Source: Labrys sedimenti (lineage in GTDB: Bacteria > Pseudomonadota > Alphaproteobacteria > Rhizobiales > Labraceae). From it: DNA of 64,000 nucleotides. Below, one piece after another: positions 34,625 through 43,583 of the stretch (positions within the stretch are counted from its first letter, which is position 1; each line of letters opens with the position of its first letter). The position numbers and the translations under genes are program-made. A model generated the notes under the pieces. It worked only from the letters and a program-made list of their open reading frames with translations. It made no database searches and had not been told where the DNA came from. The stretch spans positions 1-64,000 of the forward strand of contig NZ_JAXOUF010000004.1 of the NCBI RefSeq assembly GCF_034424805.1, in the 5' to 3' direction.

Positions 34625-35551
34625 GTGCACACGGAACAGGGCATCCTCAAAGTTTCGATCGCCGTCACCATTTTCGTGGCTGGATTCGGCGTGGTGTTCG
34701 GCCTGCTCTCCGGTTCCTTTTCCATTGTCTTCGACGGCGTCTACATGCTGGTCGATGCCAGCATGAGCGGCCTTGCGCTGATCGTGGCCAGCCTGATTGC
34801 CACCAATTCGTCTCCCGCCACCGCCGTGGGCAAGCTGCATGAGCGCTTCACCATGGGTTTTTGGCACCTGGAGCCGATGGTTCTCGGCCTCAACGGCGCC
34901 ATGCTGATCGGGGCGGCCATCTATGCGATGATCAATGCCATTGGCAGTCTGATGGTTGGCGGCAGGGATCTGGCGTTTGGATACGCCATCCTCTATGCTG
35001 CCGTGGCCCTGGCTGCCTGCATCGGGATGGCGGTGTTCGAAACCCGCATGAACCGGACCATACGCTCCGATTTCGTCGCACTCGATGCCAAGGCCTGGAT
35101 CATGTCGGCCTCGATCACCGGGGCGCTTCTCGTTGCTTTTTGCATCGGCTATGCGATCGAAGGCACACGCTTCGACTGGCTCACACCCTATGTCGATCCC
35201 GCGGTCCTGCTTCTGCTCTGCCTGGTCATCATCCCCTTGCCGGTTTCGACTGTCAGGCAGGCTTTGTCCGAGATCCTCCTGGTGACGCCAGCCTCTCTCA
35301 AGGACCATGTCGACGCCGTCGCCAGGACTTTCGTCGCCAAATATGATTTCCTGACCCACAAGGCTTATGTCGCAAAGGTTGGTCGCGGTCGGCAGATCGA
35401 GCTCTATTTCATCGTGCCGCCCGGCCGGCCCGCCATGCGCCTGGAGGAATGGGATCGTATCCGTGACGAGATCGGCGAAGCGATCGGTGGCGAGAGCCGG
35501 GATCGCTGGCTGACCATCGCCTTCACCACAGATGTCGAATGGGCGGTGTAA
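34625..35551 (+). CDS. Cation diffusion facilitator family transporter
   Basis: 308 residues from GTG 34625 (GTG 34547 also in frame). Six hydrophobic helices: SIAVTIFVAGFGVVFGLLSGS first, with FDGVYMLVDASMSG carrying the Asp residues of the CDF metal site in helix 2. A second metal motif of the classical HxxxD kind in helix 5 is replaced by LDAKAWIMSAS (D..A). The cytoplasmic C-terminal domain (TFVAKYDFLTHKAYVAKVG...) is present. It probably exports a divalent metal in exchange for protons, but the atypical helix-5 site leaves the metal uncertain. Confidence 0.8.
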   Translation: MHTEQGILKVSIAVTIFVAGFGVVFGLLSGSFSIVFDGVYMLVDASMSGLALIVASLIATNSSPATAVGKLHERFTMGFWHLEPMVLGLNGAMLIGAAIYAMINAIGSLMVGGRDLAFGYAILYAAVALAACIGMAVFETRMNRTIRSDFVALDAKAWIMSASITGALLVAFCIGYAIEGTRFDWLTPYVDPAVLLLLCLVIIPLPVSTVRQALSEILLVTPASLKDHVDAVARTFVAKYDFLTHKAYVAKVGRGRQIELYFIVPPGRPAMRLEEWDRIRDEIGEAIGGESRDRWLTIAFTTDVEWAV

Positions 35552-35668
35552 AATGGGCCGAGGGCGTCAGCCTGGCTCCCGGTTTCGTGCAGCACTATGA
35601 AATATGTTCATTATTTCTATAAATAACAATTACTTATATTGAAATTCTAATATCTTGAATAAAATCCT

Positions 35669-36391
35669 TCAAGCCAGGATCCTGGCCTTGAGCCATAGGA
35701 AGAGCGGCAGGCGGGTCCACTGTTCGAGGCGGTCTGCATTCGCCGTGTCGGGGATGGGTTCGCGCAGAGCCGTAATCGCCAAACCTGCCTGCGAGAGGGC
35801 GGCGACATAGTTCTCGAGCGGCTGCGACCAGCCGGCGAAGTGCATGCGAAGCCCGTCATGCTCTTCTTCGCCTTCGAAGCGAACCCGGCCGTAATAGCTG
35901 CCTTCCACGATGAAGGGCGCATCTGGCCCAGGGCCTGCGAAGCGGCCACGGTCCCGAAAGGGGTGTACCAGCGATATCAGGAACTCGCCGGTCGGCTTGA
36001 GAACACGCCGGGCTTCTGCGACGGCTGCCGGCACATCCTCGACATCCATCAGGACATTATAGGCCACCACCAGATCGAAGCTGGCAGCGGCGAAGGGCAG
36101 TTTTGCAGCCCCTGCAACAGCGTAGGCGTCGGCCGATTCTGCTTGTCGCGCGGCATCGACCATTGGCGCCACGGCGTCCGTTGCCGTCACATGGTAGCCC
36201 AGCTTGCGCAGTTCGCGACTGACCCGGCCCTCGCCGCAGCCTATCTCCAAGGCCTTGCCCCGGCCGGCGCCGATAAAGGCGAGCAAGGACTGGCGATAGG
36301 CCCAGAAAGCGTCGTGGCCGGGCGAACGCGCCCAGGCGATCCACTGTTCGGCGATACGCGTCCAATGGGCCTCGTCCGCTGAACGGTCCAT
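35669..36391 (-). CDS. Class I SAM-dependent methyltransferase
   Basis: 240 residues. SAM-binding motif I is ALEIGCGEGRVSRELRKLG, followed by VTATDAVAPMV, AAKLPFAAASFDLVVAYNVLMDVEDV and RRVLKPTGEFLISLVHPFRD. It looks like a UbiE/Methyltransf_11-type small-molecule enzyme. It is followed by an AT-rich gap and is divergent from the DadA-like gene. The substrate cannot be inferred. Confidence 0.88.
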   Translation of the reverse strand: MDRSADEAHWTRIAEQWIAWARSPGHDAFWAYRQSLLAFIGAGRGKALEIGCGEGRVSRELRKLGYHVTATDAVAPMVDAARQAESADAYAVAGAAKLPFAAASFDLVVAYNVLMDVEDVPAAVAEARRVLKPTGEFLISLVHPFRDRGRFAGPGPDAPFIVEGSYYGRVRFEGEEEHDGLRMHFAGWSQPLENYVAALSQAGLAITALREPIPDTANADRLEQWTRLPLFLWLKARILA

Positions 36392-36740
36392 TTCGTCTCA
36401 CTCCGATTGGATTGTGCTGATTCGAAGGGAGGAGCCTAAAGCAAACGGCATTCTTGCGGGAAGGGCCGCAACCTGACCCTCTGTTGCTGCTTCTTTGTGC
36501 GCGATGATGATCCCTTCGATATCTCCGGACAACTGCACGGGCCCGTAGAATGATCCAGGCGATCCCTGCCTTTCTCATGGACCAAGCGTCAAAGCAGCGC
36601 GGTTGCCGCATCATGCGATGAAATTGCTTGCGGGCACGACAGCGCTTGGCGCAAGGACAATCGGGAAACGGCCGGCAGTCATGGGCTCCACGATGCAGCG
36701 GTCAGGTCTTGGCCACGAAATTGCTTGGGGGCAGCGGTCC
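36392..36740. other. Divergent intergenic region
   Basis: About 350 bases between the methyltransferase and DadA-like genes. It should hold both promoters. An upstream extension of the DadA frame to 36603 shows no family similarity. Nothing else seen. Confidence 0.35.
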
Positions 36741-38000
36741 ATGGTTCAGGTCATCAGGCAATCGGGCGACGTACTGGTGCTCGGTGCCGGCATCGTCGGC
36801 GTTTCGGTTGCTCTGCATCTTCAGAAATTGGGGCGATCCGTCGTTCTCGTCGACCGCCGTCCTCCGGGCGAGGAAACCAGCTACGGCAATGCGGGTCTGA
36901 TCGAGCGGGCCAGCGTCATTCCTTATGGCTTTCCGCGTGAGCTCTCGACGCTTCTCCACTATGGGCTGAATCTTTCCGCGGACGTGCGCTACCACTGGCG
37001 CTTCCTGCCCAAGGCACTGCCGTGGCTCGCACGCTTCTGGTGGGAATCCTCGCCCAAGCGGCTGCGCCGGGCTGCCCTCGATATGCTGCCCCTGATCGAG
37101 CATTCGGTGGACGAACATGCCAGGCTGATGGCCGATGCAGGCATTTCCGAACAATTGCGCCCGACTGGCTGGATGGAGGCCTATCGTACCAGCGGGGCCT
37201 TCGAGAAGGCGTGCTCGGCCGCCAGGCAGCTCGACGAGTTCGGCCTGCACTATGATCTGCTAGCCGCTTCCGCACTGCGTGAGAGGGAACCGAGCCTGGC
37301 GGGTGTATTTGCGGGAGCGGTGCATTGGCGCGATCCCGCCACGATTGCCGATCCAGGCCGGCTGGTGAAGGACTATGCCGCGCTTTTCAGCCGCAAGGGC
37401 GGCACCTTCGTCGAGGCCGACGCAACCGCCCTGAAGCAGGAAGAGGATGGCTGGAGCCTGGAGACGCCGGAACGTCATTATCGCTCCCGCGAGGCCGTCG
37501 TTGCCCTCGGGCCATGGTCGGACCGGCTCTATACGAAATTCGGCTATCGCGTGCCGCTCGCGGTCAAGCGCGGCTATCACGTGCATTTCAAGCCGGCACC
37601 CGACGCCGTCCTCAATCGACCCATCGTCGACATCGAGCGCGGTTATCTGCTGGCACCGATGACCCGGGGCATCCGGCTGACGACGGGAATCGAGTTCGCC
37701 TCGCGCGACCACGCGCCGACGCCGGTACAGCTCGACCGGACCGAGCCGCATGCCCGCGAAGTGTTCCCGCTTGGGCAGCGCGTCGAGGATGCGCCCTGGA
37801 TGGGATCGCGCCCCTGCCTGCCGGACATGCGCCCCGTGATCGGGCCGGCGCCGCGCCACAAGGGCCTCTGGTTCGCCTTCGGCCATAACCATCATGGCCT
37901 GACGCTCGGTCCAGCCACGGGGCGGCTGCTGTCGGAAATGATGGCGGGATTGCCCACTTTTGCCGATCCGGCACCCTTTGCAATGAATCGTTTCGGTTGA
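36741..38000 (+). CDS. DadA-like FAD-dependent amino-acid oxidoreductase
   Basis: 419 residues. GDVLVLGAGIVGVSVALHLQKLGRSVVLVDRR binds FAD, PPGEETSYGNAGLIERASVIPYGFPR is the DadA-like second motif, and FGHNHHGLTLGPATGRLLSEMM closes the FAD site. Such enzymes oxidise D-amino acids or other N-substituted amino acids, passing electrons to the respiratory chain. ATG 36741 starts ten residues before the Rossmann motif and is preferred. No partner gene lies alongside, and the next gene is convergent. Confidence 0.85.
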   Translation: MVQVIRQSGDVLVLGAGIVGVSVALHLQKLGRSVVLVDRRPPGEETSYGNAGLIERASVIPYGFPRELSTLLHYGLNLSADVRYHWRFLPKALPWLARFWWESSPKRLRRAALDMLPLIEHSVDEHARLMADAGISEQLRPTGWMEAYRTSGAFEKACSAARQLDEFGLHYDLLAASALREREPSLAGVFAGAVHWRDPATIADPGRLVKDYAALFSRKGGTFVEADATALKQEEDGWSLETPERHYRSREAVVALGPWSDRLYTKFGYRVPLAVKRGYHVHFKPAPDAVLNRPIVDIERGYLLAPMTRGIRLTTGIEFASRDHAPTPVQLDRTEPHAREVFPLGQRVEDAPWMGSRPCLPDMRPVIGPAPRHKGLWFAFGHNHHGLTLGPATGRLLSEMMAGLPTFADPAPFAMNRFG

Positions 38001-38034
38001 AAGGCATAAGGGGTGCCAGCGCTACCAGCACCGT

Positions 38035-39825
38035 TCAGCCATGGGCACGCTTTGGCCCAAGCGGCAAGGTGCTGCGGATCTTGGCGAAGAGGGCGGCTGG
38101 CAGAACCGGCTTGTGCAGGAGGGGGATGCCGCTGGCCTCCGCTTCGCGTAGCCGCTCGGGCGCGGTGTCACCCGTGATGAGGATGGCGGGCAGGTCGGGG
38201 ATCTGTTCCCGGAGGATGGCTATCGCTTCCGCACCGGTCCGCTGCTCGCGCAGACGGTAATCGCAGATCACCAGATCCGGCGCCAGGCGGCCGAGGCTAA
38301 GCCGCGCCTGCTCAATGCCCTCCACTGCATCGCACCGCGCGCCCCAGGTTTTCAGCAGGCGCAACATGCCTTCACGAACGGCTTCGTCATCGTCGATGAC
38401 GAGGATCCGGCACGGTCTGCCCAGCGTCGTGTGGTCGTTCGCGGACGCGGACGGCTCGGGATCGGCGTGCATGCCGGACCGTCCGGCTGCAAGTGGCAGG
38501 ATAAGAGCGAATTTGCTGCCACGGCCGACCACCGAGCGCAATCGCAATTCATGATTGGCGGCCCGGGCGAGACGCTCGGTGATGGCCAATCCCAGGCCAA
38601 GCCCCTTACGACGATCGCGCTCGGGGTTGCCGAGCTGATGGAATTCGCGAAAAATTTCCTGCTGGTTGTCGGCGGCGATGCCGATTCCGCTGTCCCAGAC
38701 CTCGACATGCACCTGATCGGCACGGCGTCGGCAGCCGATCAATACGCCGCCGCGTTCGGTGTAGCGAATGGCGTTGGAGATCAGGTTACGCAGGATCAGC
38801 TCCACCAGTGCGGGGTCCGATTCCACCATGACATCGGTATCGCGCTGGCGGTAGACGATGCCCTTCTCGTCCGCCGATGGGGCAAGTTCGGTGCCGATCC
38901 TGTTGAGCAGGGGCTGGAGCTCGAAGCAGCGCTTGCTCACCGTGACCACGCCCGCTTCCAGCCGGGAGAAATCGAGCAGTGTGTTGAGCATGTCGCCCGA
39001 GGCGATCGAGGCGGCGCGGGCATTGTCCAGGATCTCGCGCTGCTGCGCCGTCAACTGGCCACGGGCGAGCACTTCCAGGAACAGGCCCTGGGCATGGATG
39101 GGTTGGCGCAAATCGTGGCTGGCGGCCGCCAGGAATTTCGATTTGGCCTGGTTTGCAGTTTCGGCCTCGAGGCGGGCAGCCTGGGCGATCGCCGTCTCCT
39201 GGCGCAGGCGCTCGACCAATTCGTTGTTCTCGAACCGCAGCTCCGCCAATTTCTGGAAGGTCTGCGACGCGCTTCGCGCCGAAGCGATGATGGCAATACA
39301 GAACAAGACGCTGCCGATCGCCATGCCCCAATACATGGGATCGCCGAGCGTGACCAGCTTGAGGGCAAGCATGGCGATGAACACGACCGAATAGCCGACA
39401 AAGGCCGGCAGCACGGGCGCCATGAAGGAGAGGGAGCCAGCCTGGATGCCGGCCATGAAGCACAGAAGCAGGGCGATGGCGAGGGGAGAAGCCTGATCAA
39501 AGGCGATCCAGGGCAATATGCCCCGCAGGATGCCGATCGCCGTGGCAAGCAGGATGGTATAACGCTGGTAGCGGCCAGCCTCGGCAACAGGATCCGGACT
39601 GTCGCGGAAGCGGTTGGCGAGCAGGCGCAGAAAAGGCACGGGGAGAAAAGCGCAGACTGCCCAGATCGCCAAGGGAAGCACGGGGGCATTCAGGGCAAAG
39701 ATGACGGCCATCGCCGCATTGCCGATACCGCCGATGATGAAGGCAAACGGAGCCGTGCCAAGCATGAAGCGAAGCTGCTCTGCAGCGATGCGAGCGGGAA
39801 CCGGCTTGAACAAGAGCGCTGCCAT
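38035..39825 (-). CDS. Hybrid histidine kinase with C-terminal receiver
   Basis: 596 residues. Six or seven membrane helices in residues 20-185 form the sensor; a coiled coil (KLAELRFENNELVERLRQETAIAQAARLEAETANQAK) leads to the H-box KFLAAASHDLRQPIHAQGLFLEVL, then HATPase motifs NLISNAIRYT, DSGIGIA and GLGLGLAI. The last 120 residues are a receiver (ILVIDDDEAVREGMLRLLKTWG, phospho-Asp in LVICDYRLRE, Lys in LLHKPVLP). HDLRQP is the hallmark of a known subclass of hybrid kinases. It directly abuts the LuxR-type regulator gene, its probable partner. Confidence 0.92.
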   Translation of the reverse strand: MAALLFKPVPARIAAEQLRFMLGTAPFAFIIGGIGNAAMAVIFALNAPVLPLAIWAVCAFLPVPFLRLLANRFRDSPDPVAEAGRYQRYTILLATAIGILRGILPWIAFDQASPLAIALLLCFMAGIQAGSLSFMAPVLPAFVGYSVVFIAMLALKLVTLGDPMYWGMAIGSVLFCIAIIASARSASQTFQKLAELRFENNELVERLRQETAIAQAARLEAETANQAKSKFLAAASHDLRQPIHAQGLFLEVLARGQLTAQQREILDNARAASIASGDMLNTLLDFSRLEAGVVTVSKRCFELQPLLNRIGTELAPSADEKGIVYRQRDTDVMVESDPALVELILRNLISNAIRYTERGGVLIGCRRRADQVHVEVWDSGIGIAADNQQEIFREFHQLGNPERDRRKGLGLGLAITERLARAANHELRLRSVVGRGSKFALILPLAAGRSGMHADPEPSASANDHTTLGRPCRILVIDDDEAVREGMLRLLKTWGARCDAVEGIEQARLSLGRLAPDLVICDYRLREQRTGAEAIAILREQIPDLPAILITGDTAPERLREAEASGIPLLHKPVLPAALFAKIRSTLPLGPKRAHG

Positions 39826-40440
39826 TCAGCGTATCAGGCCGCGTTCGCGGGCCACAGCCACCGCCTCTGCCCGGCTGGCTACGTCGAAAGCCGCCAGCAG
39901 GGCTTGGACGTGCACACGCACCGTATTTTCCGACAGGTTGAGATGCCGCCCGATCACCTTGTTGGAATAGCCCCGGCCCAAATGGTCGAGAACCTCGTAT
40001 TGGCGCGGGGTGAGCTGGGCCTGGCTTCTGGCGACCGGATGGGCAACCTCGCTGGGGCCCGACTCTCCTCGCAGGGCGCCTTCGACGGTAGCGACGATAC
40101 GATCGGTCGGCTCGGCCTTGGACAGGAAAGCCGCCGCCCCTTTGGCGAGGGCTTCCGCCCGCGTGCCGACATCGTCATGCGAGGTGAGGATGATCACCGG
40201 TGCGCCCGGCCAGCGTCGCCTGAATACGGCCAACCCTTCCATGCCGCTGAGGCCAGGCATCTCGATGTCGAGCAGCACCGCATGAGGCCGCACCTGGTCC
40301 TCGGCAATGGCCTGGGCGATCGAACCGGCCTCGCGGATCATGGCATGCGGCAGGCCTTGCTCGAGCACAAGGCGCAAGCCAGCGCGCAAGAGCGAGTGAT
40401 CGTCGATCAGGAGCAAGTGCAACGGTGATGGGGCGTGCAT
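39826..40440 (-). CDS. NarL/LuxR family response regulator
   Basis: 204 residues. Receiver: LLLIDDHSLLRAGLRLVLEQ, phospho-Asp in AVLLDIEMPGLSG, Lys in AAFLSKAEP. DNA-binding half: LTPRQYEVLDHLGRGYSNKVIGRHLNLSENTVRVHVQALLAAF, a complete LuxR helix-turn-helix. The stop is flush with the start of the hybrid kinase gene, so both are one operon with the regulator first. Targets unknown. Confidence 0.94.
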   Translation of the reverse strand: MHAPSPLHLLLIDDHSLLRAGLRLVLEQGLPHAMIREAGSIAQAIAEDQVRPHAVLLDIEMPGLSGMEGLAVFRRRWPGAPVIILTSHDDVGTRAEALAKGAAAFLSKAEPTDRIVATVEGALRGESGPSEVAHPVARSQAQLTPRQYEVLDHLGRGYSNKVIGRHLNLSENTVRVHVQALLAAFDVASRAEAVAVARERGLIR

Positions 40441-40777
40441 GACACCCTACTTTAGGCTAGTTGCTGACCTTAGACCATTAGTCCATCCAGACTAGTCCAA
40501 GACAGACTATGGAAAATGAGCTAAGAGTTTTCTAAAGTCGCTTTGACCAACGAGTTGGAGTTGAATGGAGCAACTAGGCGGGATTGGTCTCACGACGAGC
40601 TTGCCAGCCATTGCGGCTAAGGCGCTTGCCGCAAGAGAAGCGGACGATCTTCGCCGATCCAGATCACGCGGGCTGCCCCTCCAATGGTGGCCGGCGTGAC
40701 AGGGTGGCGCACTATGTACTTCGACAATTCGCTGCCGAAGTTCTCATGGTCCATTTTCTTGCTGAAAGACCCCTCCC
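40441..40777. other. Divergent intergenic region between two LuxR-type regulators
   Basis: About 340 bases. Short imperfect repeats of TAGTCCA/GACTAGTCC type occur near 40480-40515, in the region where the leftward promoter is expected. Nothing stronger was seen. Confidence 0.35.
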
Positions 40778-41494
40778 GTGGAACCGATACCCACTCCCCA
40801 TGCTCCCGAACACGACCGGCAGGGTGTGCCCTGGACGATTGCCGTCATCGACGAAAAGCAGCTCACCCGTAGCTGCCTGATACACAGCCTCATCTCTGCC
40901 GCCCCTGCCTTTTCTGCCGTGGGATATGCCAGCTTGGCGGATTGGCACCAGAGTGAGGAAGGCTACGGGCCCTGCATTGTCCTGTTTTGCGTCACGGGGC
41001 AGAAGGCAACCGAGGCGATCGCGGAGCTCGATCTCGATTTTGTGGCCCATCATTGCGGCGACGTTCGGGTGATCGTGGTTTCCGACATCGAGGATCCCCG
41101 GCTGGTCGTGGCGGCTCTCGGCAAGGGGGCCCGGGGCTATATCGGCATGAGCTCCAGCCTCGATGTTGCCCTGGCGGCCATACGCCTGGTGGCGGCGGGT
41201 GGCATCTTCGTCCCGGCAAGCGGCCTGCTGCCATCGAAGTCACGGGCCGATTTCGGCAGCGAGGAAAGCCAGGATGAAGGCCTGTCTCGGCAGGCGGCCT
41301 TTACACCCAAGCAACTGGCGGTGATCCAGCGCCTGCGGCAGGGCGAATCCAATAAGATCATCGCCTACAAGCTCAATATGGAGGAATGCACCGTCAAGGT
41401 GCATATCCGCAACATCATGCAAAAGATCCGGGCGCGCAATCGTACGGAAATCGCCTATATGACCAATAATCTTTTCGACAGCGACGCTCCCTGA
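40778..41494 (+). CDS. LuxR-type regulator with degenerate receiver (paralogue A)
   Basis: 238 residues. The first 145 residues keep the receiver shape (TIAVIDEKQLTRSCLIHSLISAAP; DVRVIVVSDIEDPRLVVAALGKGARGYIGMS) but the strand that should carry the phospho-Asp reads PCIVLFCVTGQ, with no acidic residue, and the acidic pair is only D-E. The C terminus is an intact LuxR helix-turn-helix (FTPKQLAVIQRLRQGESNKIIAYKLNMEECTVKVHIRNIMQKI). It is thus a phosphorylation-independent regulator, or one controlled otherwise. A paralogue lies at 54240-54998. The GTG start is preferred for lack of an ATG. Confidence 0.88.
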   Translation: MEPIPTPHAPEHDRQGVPWTIAVIDEKQLTRSCLIHSLISAAPAFSAVGYASLADWHQSEEGYGPCIVLFCVTGQKATEAIAELDLDFVAHHCGDVRVIVVSDIEDPRLVVAALGKGARGYIGMSSSLDVALAAIRLVAAGGIFVPASGLLPSKSRADFGSEESQDEGLSRQAAFTPKQLAVIQRLRQGESNKIIAYKLNMEECTVKVHIRNIMQKIRARNRTEIAYMTNNLFDSDAP

Positions 41495-41559
41495 TCCAAT
41501 CGGAAGGACGACCGAACTCGAGACCGGTTCCGGTCGCCTGGACCGTGACATTGCAGGCT

Positions 41560-41985
41560 TCAGAAGGTGGCCGCTTCGACGATGCGGACGCCGGATCGCC
41601 GGGCCCGCGCGACCAGGTCCGCACAATCCTTGCCGCCCGGAAAGGCAATCACCACGAAGGGCTCGTAGAAATTGAGCATATGCTCGTTACGCAGCGGTCC
41701 CGCGGATGTGCCATATCTGAGCCAGGACGCGCGCTCGACGATCGACCTGACCCGATGGGCAACCGCCCATTTGGCGGCCAGCAGGTCGGCACCACGCTTG
41801 CCGGCATGGACGATACGAAATTCCCCCTCATCCGCCAGAAGGCGATCCAGGATGGCGAAGACGCGACGTTGGTCGATAGCCTCGTCGCCACAGACGAGGA
41901 CCGTCCTGGGCTTGGCTGGCGGCCGGCTCGTGGTTTCCTCGCCGGGAGCCGGCGCGAGATATCTATTGTGCATGTCGATCGTCAT
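41560..41985 (-). CDS. DUF2493 (SLOG/YspA-like) protein
   Basis: 141 residues from ATG 41985, which has GGTGG upstream. RTVLVCGDEAIDQRRVFAILDRLLADEGEFRIVHAGKRGADLLAAKWA and SAGPLRNEHML followed by VVIAFPGGKDCADLVARARRSGVRIVE are the DUF2493 pattern. The SLOG fold binds nucleotides or related ligands, and members occur with phage and NAD/ADP-ribose systems, but no partner is visible here. It is single and convergent with the LuxR gene. Confidence 0.82.
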   Translation of the reverse strand: MTIDMHNRYLAPAPGEETTSRPPAKPRTVLVCGDEAIDQRRVFAILDRLLADEGEFRIVHAGKRGADLLAAKWAVAHRVRSIVERASWLRYGTSAGPLRNEHMLNFYEPFVVIAFPGGKDCADLVARARRSGVRIVEAATF

Positions 41986-42605
41986 GGGTGCCACCGGCGG
42001 GACCTGCGACCGCGTTGGATCGCAGTTTTTCTATAGTCATGCGCGTTGGCGCATTTTCTTGAGCAGAACGTCTTCGATCTCCAGAGCAAAGGCGTTTGGA
42101 CGGAAACGCCGCATTGCTCTCACTCTTTGGTTCGACGCGTCTTTGCGATGCTTGGCGTGGCCGCCAAATCGCAAAACGCTTCAGGGCGTCTTCTCAGACC
42201 TTCCTTGCCCGCCATTAGATCGGCCACCGGCGTGACAGGGGTGTGATCCGATTGTCCGGAACCCAATACCGCTCGACGGAGGCAAGGCGAGCGAAGGCCA
42301 GGCTCGTTCCGCCAGTGCCCCATCAGCGCCCAACTCTCCTGTCATCCTTGCGGTGTAATCGAGATTTGATCTCCTTCATTCCCATTCCATTGGTATGCGC
42401 CGCCCTTGTTGAGTATCGCCGACGCCCTCATCCACTCCCTGACATCGATCATCCTCGCCCTGGCAGCCATTCGCGTAACGGGCATCGTGGCCCTGACGGC
42501 GGCGGGCCTGCTGGTAGCGGGGGCGGTAGCAGCCAAAATCCGGCGAAGAAAACGCGGTTGACGGGCCTGGCGTGGGTCAGTTCCAGGATTATGCGCGCGA
42601 ACGGA
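41986..42605. other. Mostly non-coding stretch
   Basis: 620 bases between the DUF2493 gene and the VTT membrane-protein gene. Only the small hydrophobic frame at 42409-42561 looks coding. The rest shows no family features, RNA gene or repeat. Confidence 0.35.
42409..42561 (+). CDS. Possible 50-residue membrane peptide
   Basis: A TTG-started frame of 51 codons with the strong G/C third-position bias of real genes in this window. It reads LSIADALIHSLTSIILALAAI, then RVTGIVALTAAGLLVAGAVAAKI and a basic end RRRKRG: one or two membrane helices with a positive tail. No ribosome site or ATG was found, so this is a candidate only. Confidence 0.35.
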   Translation: MSIADALIHSLTSIILALAAIRVTGIVALTAAGLLVAGAVAAKIRRRKRG

Positions 42606-43208
42606 CTACCGAACCCGGCCTTCGGCCGTCAGATCAGACTGATAGGACGCCAGAACCTGCCGCATCTTGCGCCCCAGCAAGAGAAGAGCCGCCAGGCCGG
42701 CGCAAAGGCCCATGCCGAAGGTAACGATCTGCAGCGTGGACAGGTGTCCATCGAGGCCCGCGCGCAGTCCGGCACCGGCAGCGACCTGCAGGGCGATTCC
42801 AGGCAGAATGCCAAGCCCGGTCGCGACCAGGAACGGGCCGAAGGCCGTCGACGTCGAGCCGAACATGAAGCTCATCAGGCTTGACGGTGCGATCGGCGCG
42901 AAACGACATAAAAGCACGATACGCCAGCCACTTATCCGAATGGTTTCACGAAGTGCATCCAGCAGGTGCCAGCGCCGGGTGAGCCGATGGCCGTAGCGGC
43001 GGCCAGCCACCAGGCCGAGCCAGTAGGCCACGGATGCGCCAAGGATGGATCCGATCAGGGCAAGCGGGATGCCGTAAAGACCATAGGCGGAGCCGGCCAC
43101 GATGCAAAGCGCAGGCCGGGGCAGCAGCGAGACGGCACTGACGAAGAAGAGCAGCAGCATCAGGGCCGCTCCCCACTCGCCGGCAAAGCTCAATAGATCC
43201 GCCTGCAT
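42606..43208 (-). CDS. TVP38/TMEM64 (VTT domain) membrane protein
   Basis: 200 residues from ATG 43208. Five or six hydrophobic segments; the VTT/DedA core contains ALCIVAGSAYGLYGIPLALIGSILGASVAYWLG and RFAPIAPSSLMSFMFGSTSTAFGPFLVATGLGILPGIALQV. Such proteins move lipids between leaflets or keep membrane energy; the bacterial TVP38 group has no fixed role. The family Arg/Phe-Pro motif (FAPIAP) is kept. It has no clear operon partner. Confidence 0.88.
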   Translation of the reverse strand: MQADLLSFAGEWGAALMLLLFFVSAVSLLPRPALCIVAGSAYGLYGIPLALIGSILGASVAYWLGLVAGRRYGHRLTRRWHLLDALRETIRISGWRIVLLCRFAPIAPSSLMSFMFGSTSTAFGPFLVATGLGILPGIALQVAAGAGLRAGLDGHLSTLQIVTFGMGLCAGLAALLLLGRKMRQVLASYQSDLTAEGRVR

Positions 43209-43583
43209 GTCCAAACCAATCCCGGTGTTGTGCCTTGTTCATACCGTGTCTCAGGCAGGATGCAACCTCGCTGGCCTTTGCTCAAGAGACATCCGCGCGG
43301 CCTGAGGGCGGCTGTGAAAACGACGTCGGCTTTGAGGCTGTATGCCGATCATGTCGCTCGGAAAACAAAGTACCCGGCGTGTCGGGCGCCGGGTCGGAAG
43401 TTGGTTGCTATGCCGCCGATTTGCGGCATGGCGGACACTATTGTCAGACCATGTGACACAGCTGTGAAAGTGTCTGAGCCAAGGTATTTTGCAATCCTAC
43501 AACCTCGCCCGAATTCGCAAAGGCACATCGAAACGAAGAGTTGGGACCAGCTAGAAGCCGGTCTCTTCAGCGAACACAGCCTG
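43209..43583. other. Intergenic stretch upstream of the VTT gene
   Basis: 375 bases. A short GC-rich hairpin-like block (GGCGTGTCGGGCGCCGGG) near 43376 might end the GntR transcript, which runs leftward into it. No other signal was found. Confidence 0.35.

Noticed and set aside
33442..34725. 427-codon minus-strand frame covering the Pro/Lys-rich protein gene
   Set aside because: Arginine/glycine-rich without motifs; the plus frame begins with a recognisable N terminus and was preferred, though with moderate confidence.
34625..35551. Assignment of the CDF transporter as a zinc exporter
   Set aside because: The helix-5 HxxxD motif that sets zinc specificity is not intact, so the metal was left open.
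38431..40428. 665-codon plus-strand frame opposite the hybrid kinase and LuxR genes
   Set aside because: The minus strand carries complete kinase and regulator domains; the plus frame is low-complexity shadow.
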